Origin: an uncultured SAR324 cluster bacterium | Lineage (GTDB): Bacteria; SAR324; NAC60-12 | Direction of reading: 5' to 3' | Assembly (NCBI GenBank): GCA_902562015.1 | Contig: CACERX010000003.1 | Location: 1 to 64,000 of the forward strand | Length of the DNA: 64,000 bases | In this document: in pieces, positions 56,638-64,000 of the stretch | How the letters are laid out: the number at the start of each line of letters is the position of its first letter | How positions within the stretch are numbered: the first letter of the stretch is position 1 | Position numbers and translations under genes: made by a program | The notes under the pieces: model-generated | Told to the model about the DNA's origin: nothing | Seen by the model: the letters and a program-made list of their open reading frames with translations, nothing else | Databases searched by the model: none

Positions 56638-58674
56638 TTAAAAATAAAATTGAGTACTGTTTCCTTTAGTTTTATAGGAGTAATCATCAAGTTTATGAAC
56701 AACTTTATTGATTGATCCATCTGGAAGTTCGGAAATGAAACGGGAACGCTGACTGACACCTCTGAAATAACTTGAAGATATAAGAGGTGCAGTTATGAGT
56801 AAATGACGTTTAGCCCTTGTCATGGCCACATAAAACAACCTGCGTTCTTCTTCAACTTGATCCTCTGTCTCCAAGCTGCGTTGATGAGGGAACAACCCTT
56901 CTGTCAAGCCAATAACAATTACAACATCCCATTCGAGTCCCTTAGCCTGATGAATAGTAGTTAAAGTGAGTGTCTCCTGATTATAATGCTGCTCAGATTC
57001 CAAATCAGTCAATATGCTTGAACCAACCAATGATAGCTCGTTTAAAAAAGTTTCCAATTTATCATAATTAACTGCAAATTCTTCCAGATAACGAATATCA
57101 GTTTCACGCTGCATAGCATTCTCAAAGCTACTAAAAAGTACATCCCGGTAAAAGTCTTTGCAAATAATTCCAATCATATTTGACGGAGATATTTTTTCCT
57201 CAAGCATTTTTTGAAAACACTCCTGCAAAACAACCCAGCTATTAATTGCTTTTTTGGGTATTAGTCTTTGAAGTGAATCGTTATCTTTTGTAAGTCGAAT
57301 AGCCTGTTGATCTTGAAAAACATTAAAAATCCTAAAAGCAGTATTATTTCCTATCCCAGGAATTAGCCTGAGTAAACGCATCCATGAAATTTCATCGAGA
57401 GGATTATAAAGAACTTTCATAAATGCAGTTATGTCTTTTATGTGAGCCTGTTCAAAAAACTTAACACCTGAATGAATGACAAAAGGAATTCCTGCATGTG
57501 TAAGTTTTACTTGAAGAACTGCAGATTGCACATGGTTTCTATAAAGCACACTCATTTTGTTCAAAGGGATCTCCTGGTCTCTATAGCCCAAAATACTTTT
57601 CAACACCAACTCTGACTCGTCTTCAGAGGACCAGACGTGGTGTACTATAGGTTTTTCTCCGCCTGGCAGTGAGCTAAAAAGGTTTTTTTCAAACTGACGT
57701 GTATTATAATTTATGCTCTGGTTTGCTGCTTTTAATATTTCTGGTGAACTTCGATAATTCTCTTCCATATAGTATGTTACAGCTTTATATTTTTCCGGAA
57801 AATCCAACATATTTCCAAAATCAGCTCCACGCCAGCTGTAAATCGATTGTGCATCATCGCCAACTACCATCAAATTATTTTGTTGTCCGGATAGTAATAA
57901 TAAAATCTCAGTCTGAACCTTGTTAGTATCCTGATATTCGTCCACAAGAACATACTTAATTTGCTTACAAAGAGGAAGTTCCTCCCCATGAACCAAAAGC
58001 AATTCCAGCCAATTTTCCAAAAGATCATCAAAATCCATAACTTGTCCACGTTTTTTCTTTTTTCGGTATATGGACAAAACTTTGATAATTGTTTCAAGGT
58101 ATTCTTCAAAATGAGGATAATTAGAAAAAATAAGCTGATCTAAGTGGAAATTCCGTTTATTATAAGGTACTGACAAAATTATATCTTGGCTACCATTACG
58201 ATTGAACGCCAGAGAAAATAAATTTTGCAAAACTGCAGCTTTAGGAAAGGATTTTCCAGGTTTTCCAATTGTTTCTGCAATTGATACTTTAATCATTTCT
58301 TTCGAATCAGAACTGTCAAGGATGCTGAAATTATTCTTATAATCCAGTAATTTTGCATGCTGTCTTAAAAAACGATTACCAACACTGTGGAAAGTTCCAT
58401 GTAAAATTTTATTTTGATCAGTATTAATGTTGATGGCTCTTCCGACTCTCTGTGTCATTTCATCAGCAGCTTTGTTGGTAAAGGTAAGCAGAAGGATTGA
58501 TGATGCAGGAACACCTGATTGAATAAGGTGTGCCACACGATGAGTAATAACTCGAGTTTTACCACTTCCTGCTCCTGCAATTACTAATGCAGGACCATTA
58601 TTATGAGATACAATTTTTTTTTGTGCTTTGTTTAAAGTCTCAGTAGAACTATAGGTCATTTTGTTATAATGCAA
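56638..58674 (-). CDS. UvrD/Rep/PcrA-family DNA helicase
   Basis: 678-residue superfamily-1A 3'-5' helicase. Motif I is AGAGSGKTRVITHR (residues about 32-45), Ia is LLLTFTNKAADEM, and II is VLVDEYQDTNKVQ. III is VVGDDAQSIYSWRGAD, IV is VLYRNHVQSA, V is LTTIHQAKGLEWDVV, and VI is RRLFYVAMTRAKRHL. Length sits between Rep and UvrD; there is no obvious UvrD-type C-terminal Tudor extension beyond about residue 640. Role in replication fork repair or excision repair is inferred. Alternative ATG codons near the start (MTYSS) are possible. Confidence 0.92.
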   Translation of the reverse strand: MHYNKMTYSSTETLNKAQKKIVSHNNGPALVIAGAGSGKTRVITHRVAHLIQSGVPASSILLLTFTNKAADEMTQRVGRAININTDQNKILHGTFHSVGNRFLRQHAKLLDYKNNFSILDSSDSKEMIKVSIAETIGKPGKSFPKAAVLQNLFSLAFNRNGSQDIILSVPYNKRNFHLDQLIFSNYPHFEEYLETIIKVLSIYRKKKKRGQVMDFDDLLENWLELLLVHGEELPLCKQIKYVLVDEYQDTNKVQTEILLLLSGQQNNLMVVGDDAQSIYSWRGADFGNMLDFPEKYKAVTYYMEENYRSSPEILKAANQSINYNTRQFEKNLFSSLPGGEKPIVHHVWSSEDESELVLKSILGYRDQEIPLNKMSVLYRNHVQSAVLQVKLTHAGIPFVIHSGVKFFEQAHIKDITAFMKVLYNPLDEISWMRLLRLIPGIGNNTAFRIFNVFQDQQAIRLTKDNDSLQRLIPKKAINSWVVLQECFQKMLEEKISPSNMIGIICKDFYRDVLFSSFENAMQRETDIRYLEEFAVNYDKLETFLNELSLVGSSILTDLESEQHYNQETLTLTTIHQAKGLEWDVVIVIGLTEGLFPHQRSLETEDQVEEERRLFYVAMTRAKRHLLITAPLISSSYFRGVSQRSRFISELPDGSINKVVHKLDDYSYKTKGNSTQFYF

Positions 58675-58757
58675 ATCAAATTTTTTTGTTGTAAACTTTT
58701 AACTATTTTACCCTTAAATTTTAGCTAAAATATAACAAAACACGCAAAATAATTTAT

Positions 58758-60137
58758 ATGTTTGTAGAAGAATTAAAACTATTATTTTTTCCATTGCTTG
58801 AAGAGATTAACATACTCTTCAGTAAAGTATTTAACAAAGGTGCACCAATTTCAAATGAAATGACAATCTTTATTGTACTAATTTTTATTGTACTAATTTT
58901 TATTGTACTAATTTTTTCTATGTGGTTTTTGCTTAGCCGCAAATCACAAAATGAAAAAGAATTTGAGCAACCCTTTTCCACAATCAAAAATAAAAACCTT
59001 CAACAATTAAAGAAAGAACGAGAAAAAGAACTTGATTTAAGGATTAAAGAAGATAAAAAACTTCAGGAAGGTAAACAAGCCACTATGCTTGAAAAAGCAC
59101 AAAAACGTGAGAAAGATGTACAAGATCAAATTGCATCTTTGGAACAACAAAAACAAAGTGCTCAGGTTTTACAGAGAGAATTAACTGATACTCAAAAGCC
59201 TCAGGGACAGCATGTGAAATCAGATTCTTTCCTTAATCGCCTTCGCGATGGTGTAGACAAGACTAGAAAACACATACTGAATAATCTATCAGATGCTGTT
59301 TTAGGTAAAAAAGAAATTAATGATGAGCTGCTGGATAATTTGGAAGAAGTTCTAATAAGTTCCGACATAGGGCCGGAAACCACAAACCGTATTCTTGAAG
59401 CAATAACCAAGAAGGTGGAACGTGAAGAATTAAATAATCCTCAAGTACTGCAGTCAGAAATTGAGAATGAAATTCAGCACATAATGACTAAAAAATATGA
59501 AGCCACTGGTAATCCTGATAGGAAACCACTTATTTTACTTTTTGTTGGTGTTAACGGAGTTGGAAAAACAACAAGCATTGGAAAAATTGCTGCACAATAT
59601 CGCCAGCAAGGCAAAAAAGTTTTGCTCGGTGCTGCGGACACTTTTCGCGCGGCAGCAATTGAACAATTAGCCGAATGGAGTAGGCGTGCTGATTGTGACA
59701 TTGTGCATAAGAATGCAGGAGCTGACCCTTCTGCAGTTATTTTCGAATCTGTACAAAAAGGAATAGACGATGATTATGATGTAGTAATTTGCGATACTGC
59801 AGGACGTTTACATACAAAAAAGAATTTAATGGAAGAATTAAAAAAAATGGAGAAGGTTATCAGAAAATTGATCCCGGACGCACCACATGAAGTATTCTTG
59901 GTATTGGATGCAACTACCGGTCAAAATGCTATATTCCAAACACGCGAATTTTTGCAAGCGGCAGAATTAACAGGTTTAATAATAACTAAATTAGATGGAA
60001 CATCAAAGGGAGGTGTAGTTATTGGGATCGTCAACGAATTTGAAATACCAGTAAGATACATAGGCTTGGGTGAACAAGTAGAAGACCTGCGTCCATTTGA
60101 TGCACATCAATTCACTAAATCAATATTTGCAGAGTAA
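58758..60137 (+). CDS. ftsY: SRP receptor FtsY with N-terminal membrane segment
   Basis: GTPase receptor that delivers ribosome-SRP complexes to SecYEG. 459 residues: a hydrophobic segment at about 34-60, a charged Lys/Glu/Gln-rich coiled-coil linker (about 65-140), the N domain (about 150-235) and the G domain. GTPase motifs are VGVNGVGKTTSIGKIA, DTFRAAAIEQL, DTAGRLHTKKNLMEEL, TKLDGTSKGG and GLGEQVEDLRPF. Most FtsY proteins bind the membrane through an amphipathic helix; here a full membrane helix is encoded by three exact 15-bp units (FIVLI three times, residues 38-52). Confidence 0.95.
   Translation: MFVEELKLLFFPLLEEINILFSKVFNKGAPISNEMTIFIVLIFIVLIFIVLIFSMWFLLSRKSQNEKEFEQPFSTIKNKNLQQLKKEREKELDLRIKEDKKLQEGKQATMLEKAQKREKDVQDQIASLEQQKQSAQVLQRELTDTQKPQGQHVKSDSFLNRLRDGVDKTRKHILNNLSDAVLGKKEINDELLDNLEEVLISSDIGPETTNRILEAITKKVEREELNNPQVLQSEIENEIQHIMTKKYEATGNPDRKPLILLFVGVNGVGKTTSIGKIAAQYRQQGKKVLLGAADTFRAAAIEQLAEWSRRADCDIVHKNAGADPSAVIFESVQKGIDDDYDVVICDTAGRLHTKKNLMEELKKMEKVIRKLIPDAPHEVFLVLDATTGQNAIFQTREFLQAAELTGLIITKLDGTSKGGVVIGIVNEFEIPVRYIGLGEQVEDLRPFDAHQFTKSIFAE
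58869..58913 (+). repeat. 15-bp tandem triplication inside ftsY
   Basis: Three identical copies of TTTATTGTACTAATT, in frame, each coding FIVLI. Being a multiple of three, loss or gain of a unit would shorten or lengthen the membrane helix without breaking the frame. Confidence 0.95.
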
Positions 60138-60175
60138 TTTGAATTTACCTTTTTTCCACCTTTACAAGCAATATT

Positions 60176-61219
60176 TTAAACTCGGTTATATGATAAAAGA
60201 AAAAATGCCAGAGTAAGGAAAATCAGATTCCCACTCCAAGCTGCAAAAAAAGGAGTCATCATTCCTGCACCACCAACTGCCAATGTAATCTGATTAAGCA
60301 TCCAAAACAAAATCCCCAGCAAGCAACTTGTAGCCAGAGATTCTGCAGCCATTCCACGTCTTAAAAAAGATGCAGAAAGCCCTAAACCAATCAAAACCAT
60401 GATAAATATTTGAAATGGATATGCGATCTTCTGAAATAATTCAACTCGATGCTGAGTCACATCCTGACCCTCGCTTTGAAGTTTGATCGTATCCTCATAC
60501 AGATCTAAGAAAGGTTTATGATGAGGTGATGTCGGGATTTCAAATGATACAGTAGGTAATTTATCTTTTTCAATTTGCCACTGATCAAAATATTTTAGTT
60601 GTATGTTTTCCTCCAGGAAAAAATGTTTCTTAACATTTTGAAAAATCCATGATTTTTCCTGTTGTTTCCCACTTTCAATTTCTGTTTTTTCCAAAAGTAG
60701 AAAAGGTTTCTTCTGCCACTGAAATGAAGTAATAGAACTTAACCGCCCCTCCTGTCGGCGATCCCCAAAATAAAATATACTTTGCTCCTCACCTATTTTC
60801 CAAAGAGGCATTAAGCGCTCTGTATTATCAGGTTTTACCCATGTTTGATGCATCCATGTATATGCATAATTCTGACTTAAATAAGAAAATACAGCAATCA
60901 ATGCCGAAACAAGTAAGACAGGGGAAGCCAATCTCAAGCCGCCAATCCCTGAGCTACGCATAGCCGTTAATTCGGCGTTTTTATTAAATGTACTGAATGT
61001 GGATACCGTAGCCAATAGAATAGTTATGGGTATAATTAATTCAAATAATAAAGGCAACAACAATGCAGTTTCCTTTAAAACTTCTAAAAAACTTAACCAG
61101 TTTGAAAAAACACCACCAAGGTTGCCAAAAAAATTCCCAATCATTGTCATCAAAACAAAAGCACTTAGAAACAACAGAAAATAGCGAATGAATTCAGAGG
61201 CAATATATTTTGAAATCAT
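60176..61219 (-). CDS. LptF/LptG-family LPS export permease
   Basis: 347-residue inner-membrane protein of the YjgP/YjgQ family, which with LptB pulls LPS from the inner membrane towards the LptC-A bridge. There are three membrane helices at the N terminus (starting YIASEFIRYFLLFLSAFVLMT), a periplasmic beta-jellyroll region (about 135-240) and three helices at the C terminus. NKNAELTAMRSSGIGGLRLASP, read around residues 79-100, is the coupling-helix region. LptF and LptG cannot be told apart safely. Convergent with ftsY. Confidence 0.88.
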   Translation of the reverse strand: MISKYIASEFIRYFLLFLSAFVLMTMIGNFFGNLGGVFSNWLSFLEVLKETALLLPLLFELIIPITILLATVSTFSTFNKNAELTAMRSSGIGGLRLASPVLLVSALIAVFSYLSQNYAYTWMHQTWVKPDNTERLMPLWKIGEEQSIFYFGDRRQEGRLSSITSFQWQKKPFLLLEKTEIESGKQQEKSWIFQNVKKHFFLEENIQLKYFDQWQIEKDKLPTVSFEIPTSPHHKPFLDLYEDTIKLQSEGQDVTQHRVELFQKIAYPFQIFIMVLIGLGLSASFLRRGMAAESLATSCLLGILFWMLNQITLAVGGAGMMTPFFAAWSGNLIFLTLAFFLLSYNRV

Positions 61220-61439
61220 TTTGTAAGACTTTATTTTTTAGTCAATCATAGAAAAATATTTTCATAAGAATAATCTAAGATACTTTTTCTTCAAACAAGG
61301 TGCAAAGTAATTAAAGTAGATAAGATTTAATTTACAGATAAATAAGGGCATCATTTTGCATAGGAACACTTGATTAGTAACATATAGAGTTTATGTTTTA
61401 TAATATGATTTAATAGGATGTAAATCCTTTGAGAAGTCA

Positions 61440-63311
61440 ATGAACGAATTAATTCTTGTCCTAGAGGAAAATCCCGAAATACAGGCAGTAATTTCTGCAT
61501 CGCTTAAGGATAGCCCGATATTTATTAATCAGGAGTTAGACCCAGAATATTTTCTCCAACAGGTGCAGAATCTGAATCCTGACTTAATTTTTATCAGTAA
61601 TTCAGAAAGTGACCACAGTTACAGCACATGCCGCAAGATTCGTGAAAATCCAGCAATTAAAAATACCCCAATAATTTTATTATTAAATGCCAAAGACGAA
61701 ATTGACGAAGATTTTTTAAGAGAACTGCAAATTAACGGGACGCTTCGTAAGCCTTTTGAATCATCAATGTTGAAAGAACAGATAAGTCGTTACATTTCTT
61801 TGGATGAAAATTTTGGCGCTGAACCAGACAAGGAAAATGATAACTTTGCTTTTGACATGAGCGGTATTGGCAGTGATTTGAAAGAGATAAAACAACAAAA
61901 TCAGGGTCAAAATCAAATGTATAGTAAAGAAACTGATACAATTTCTGATTCAGTGCAAAAATCGCAAAATTTATCTTATGCCGTGTCTGCAGGTAGTGAT
62001 ATGGATTCATTGGTTCTAGAAGACATTTTGATTGATAAGGAAAGCACGTGGGAAATAAATCCTGAGCAAGATATTCTAAAGTCCGAATCAGAAAAAACAG
62101 CAGATACCACTGAATTGGGAATGGACAATGAAAATAATTTTGATCTTAATTCTGAAGAGAAACCAGAAACTGACTTAACTGAAACTGAACAGGTAAAAGG
62201 GGGTCTAGAAAAGCTTAAATTATCAGGACTGGAGGATAAATATGCTGAAAACAGGCTTTTTAACGAAAATGATGAAAAAGAGCAAACATTACGAAGTGGA
62301 CTGACAGATATTCAACTTAATAAAAATGATTTTGAAGATCCAGGTGTTATCTGGTCACATCCCCCTGATTTAGACCAAAAACCAAGACAAGGATTGACAG
62401 AAATCAGTTTGAAACAAACTGATTTTCATCCTTCATTTCCAAAACATCTTGCCACTTTAGAGGAAAATCCAGGAAATAAAAGACACGAAGATGAAGCTGC
62501 TTTAGAGCAAATTTCTGAAATGGATAACAATCTGCTCCAGATTGAAAGAGAAGAATCCATTCATTTAACAGAGAATATTTCAGACGAAATCCTTTTGACT
62601 GACTCAGGAAAGAAAGATGCAAAACAAGTTGTTACAGATTCTTCTTTAGACGAATTTGATGAGGGGTATGTCAATATTCAGAGTATGGATGATGAAATAA
62701 ATTCAATGGTCAAAGAGAGTATTGAAGAACAAGGAATCACCAGTTCAGAAACAGCTCTTGAAGAACTTGAAGACCTAAGCTTGCAAATGGAATCCCTTGA
62801 GGCAGAAGAAGATGAATTAGAAACTGAAAAAAAGGAATTTGAAAAAGACTTAGAAAAAGCAAAAATTCTAGACGAAGGAATAGTTGCAAATTATCAGGAA
62901 GATGAACTTACGGAGTTTATGGTTGATGAATTGGGAGATCTGCTTGAACTTGATGAAGATGAGGATAGAGATGAGATCGAACTGGATCACTCCCCTACTT
63001 CAGAAATTTCCTTCGCACTTGAAGAAGATGTATTTGACAGTTGGGATGAGGCTGAAAATGCTTTCATAGGGTTTGATAAAGATTCATTATCTTCAGAAAA
63101 TGAAGATTGGACTGAAAAAGAGATAGAAAATGAACAAGGTTTTGATAAAGATTATTCTTCTTATAAAGAAGGCAGATATAGCTTTAATGAAGATGAATTG
63201 AAAGATATTGTGACAACCTCTGTTCAGAACGCATTAGAAAAATCAATTGCTTCTTCTTTGGTTGAATTGGCAGTTTCAGAAATAAAAAGTAATGTTTCAG
63301 GAAGAGTTTAA
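61440..63311 (+). CDS. Pseudo-receiver protein with long acidic disordered region
   Basis: 623 residues. The first about 120 fold like a response-regulator receiver: acidic pair E9/E10, PDLIFIS with Ser53 where the phosphorylated Asp should be, and Lys104 in LRKPFE. The remaining about 500 residues are strongly acidic (runs of Glu, Asp, Ser, Asn), probably disordered with coiled-coil parts. They include a short internal repeat (SGLTDIQLNKNDF and QGLTEISLKQTDF) and end in a more ordered helix (ELKDIVTTSVQNALEKSIA). There is no DNA-binding or enzymatic domain. It may be a phosphorylation-independent scaffold. I do not recognise the family beyond the receiver. Confidence 0.82.
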   Translation: MNELILVLEENPEIQAVISASLKDSPIFINQELDPEYFLQQVQNLNPDLIFISNSESDHSYSTCRKIRENPAIKNTPIILLLNAKDEIDEDFLRELQINGTLRKPFESSMLKEQISRYISLDENFGAEPDKENDNFAFDMSGIGSDLKEIKQQNQGQNQMYSKETDTISDSVQKSQNLSYAVSAGSDMDSLVLEDILIDKESTWEINPEQDILKSESEKTADTTELGMDNENNFDLNSEEKPETDLTETEQVKGGLEKLKLSGLEDKYAENRLFNENDEKEQTLRSGLTDIQLNKNDFEDPGVIWSHPPDLDQKPRQGLTEISLKQTDFHPSFPKHLATLEENPGNKRHEDEAALEQISEMDNNLLQIEREESIHLTENISDEILLTDSGKKDAKQVVTDSSLDEFDEGYVNIQSMDDEINSMVKESIEEQGITSSETALEELEDLSLQMESLEAEEDELETEKKEFEKDLEKAKILDEGIVANYQEDELTEFMVDELGDLLELDEDEDRDEIELDHSPTSEISFALEEDVFDSWDEAENAFIGFDKDSLSSENEDWTEKEIENEQGFDKDYSSYKEGRYSFNEDELKDIVTTSVQNALEKSIASSLVELAVSEIKSNVSGRV

Positions 63312-64000
63312 AGATCATGTCCAAAAGCTGACGCTATCTTTGCACCAAGAAGTGCATTATTAAATATCAGTGCAATATTGGTTTTTAAACTTTCTCCATC
63401 CGTTAACTGACTGACTCTCTCAAGCAAAAAAGGTGTCATTGATTTTCCTTCAACACCCTTTTCGGATGCCTCTTTAAGTGACTTGGAAATAGCATCTTCA
63501 ATTACTATTTCATCCATTGCATCTCCCCGAAGCACTGGATTCGCAATTACTAGGCCGCCCTCTAATCCAAGCTCCCATTTAATTTTCATGCAACGTGCAA
63601 TTTCTTCTGCACTATCGACACGCGATTGAACAGAATAACCACTCGTTGGTGTATAGAAAGCAGGAAATTCATCAGTACGATATCCAATGACAGGCACTCC
63701 CTGAGTTTCCAGATATTCCAAAGTAAGTGGTATATCTAGAATAGATTTTGTACCTGCACATACAACCGCCACATTAGTGCGTGATAACTCCACCAAATCA
63801 CTAGATATATCCATGGTAATTTCGCCACCTCTATGGACTCCTCCAATCCCACCTGTAACAAATACCGAGATTCCAGCCATCTTGGCACAAATCATTGTAG
63901 CAGCAACAGTGGTCCCACCGTCCTGCTTTTGCAAAAGAGCAAAGGGCAAATCTCTTCGGCTTACTTTCACAGTTTTTATTCCTTGAGCAAATTTTTCAAG
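63308..64000 (-). CDS. psuG: Pseudouridine-5'-phosphate glycosidase, cut by window end
   Basis: Splits pseudouridine 5'-phosphate to uracil and ribose 5-phosphate. About 230 residues are visible; the frame stays open to the window edge (LEKFAQGIKTVKVSRRDLP), so the N-terminal about 75 residues lie outside. Diagnostic stretches are KVSRRDLPFAL, TGGIGGVHRGGEITMDISSDL, VCAGTKSILDIPLTLEYLE, VIGYRTDEFPAFYT and TPFLLERVSQLT. Its stop overlaps the stop of the convergent receiver-like gene. The kinase psuK is not visible. Confidence 0.95.
   Translation of the reverse strand, partial: LEKFAQGIKTVKVSRRDLPFALLQKQDGGTTVAATMICAKMAGISVFVTGGIGGVHRGGEITMDISSDLVELSRTNVAVVCAGTKSILDIPLTLEYLETQGVPVIGYRTDEFPAFYTPTSGYSVQSRVDSAEEIARCMKIKWELGLEGGLVIANPVLRGDAMDEIVIEDAISKSLKEASEKGVEGKSMTPFLLERVSQLTDGESLKTNIALIFNNALLGAKIASAFGHDL

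Noticed and set aside
1..64000. tRNA, rRNA, CRISPR arrays, insertion sequences or prophage
   Set aside because: No cloverleaf-like conserved arms, spaced direct repeats, transposase or integrase genes were seen by eye; a tRNAscan or Infernal run would be needed to be certain.

Overview
This is 64 kb of AT-rich, densely coding bacterial chromosome from a Gram-negative, flagellated cell. The Gram-negative evidence is Lnt, an LptF/LptG permease, a LapA/TPR protein, an O-antigen ligase-family protein and flagellar rod genes. The split ATP synthase operon (atpZ-atpI-atpB-atpE without F1 genes), the His-type AspRS and the anaerobic-type cobalamin genes would suit a deltaproteobacterium-like or SAR324-like lineage. 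That placement is inference only; no rRNA marker is present. I see no phage, insertion sequence, CRISPR array, rRNA or tRNA gene, so this looks like core genome with a few eroded or unusual loci.

Layout. 1-11.4 kb (mostly +): 3' end of menD, ftsW, a very large exported ankyrin-repeat protein, a small orphan gene (-), lnt, a non-canonical SDR, a membrane-anchored unknown, a MoxR-family AAA+ ATPase, plsY and a Ca2+/Na+ exchanger. 11.5-31.7 kb: a cobalamin island with cobS, cobT, an ArsC-like gene, cobN, a PduO-type adenosyltransferase, cobA, cbiD, cbiJ, cbiF, a cbiG-cbiH fusion, cbiL, cbiET, cbiC and cbiX. It is interrupted by an RND/MMPL exporter and an SMP-30 family gene. 31.8-36.7 kb: trmL, a PuuB-like oxidoreductase, ddl, and aspS broken by a one-base frameshift. 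37.1-38.4 kb: flgB-flgC-fliE behind a good sigma-54 promoter match. 38.5-48.3 kb: argH, an O-antigen ligase-family gene, a decayed PrpE-type acyl-CoA synthetase remnant beside intact acsA, the Fo part of the ATP synthase, aroC and a DUF374 acyltransferase. 48.5-64 kb: an unknown gene, trkH, a RelA-type synthetase, a NUDIX hydrolase, rlmH, a LapA-TPR fusion, recO, msrA, a UvrD-type helicase, ftsY with a repeat-built membrane segment, lptF/G, an acidic pseudo-receiver protein and a partial psuG.

How the genes work together. The cobalamin genes cover most corrin ring steps from uroporphyrinogen III to cobyrinate (cobA, cbiL, cbiH, cbiF, cbiG, cbiD, cbiJ, cbiET, cbiC), early cobalt insertion (cbiX), corrinoid adenosylation and nucleotide-loop assembly (cobT, cobS). 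Not seen here: cbiA, cbiP, cbiB, cobU. The cluster also holds cobN, the large subunit of the late, ATP-dependent chelatase, so components of both cobalt insertion routes occur together. No cobalamin riboswitch is visible in the gaps of this island.

The strongest oddities are the aspS frameshift, the acyl-CoA synthetase remnant, the dual chelatases, a RelA-like protein that mixes RelA and SpoT features, the FtsY membrane segment built from a 15-bp triplication, and the acidic pseudo-receiver protein. I did not find a clearly new multi-gene system.
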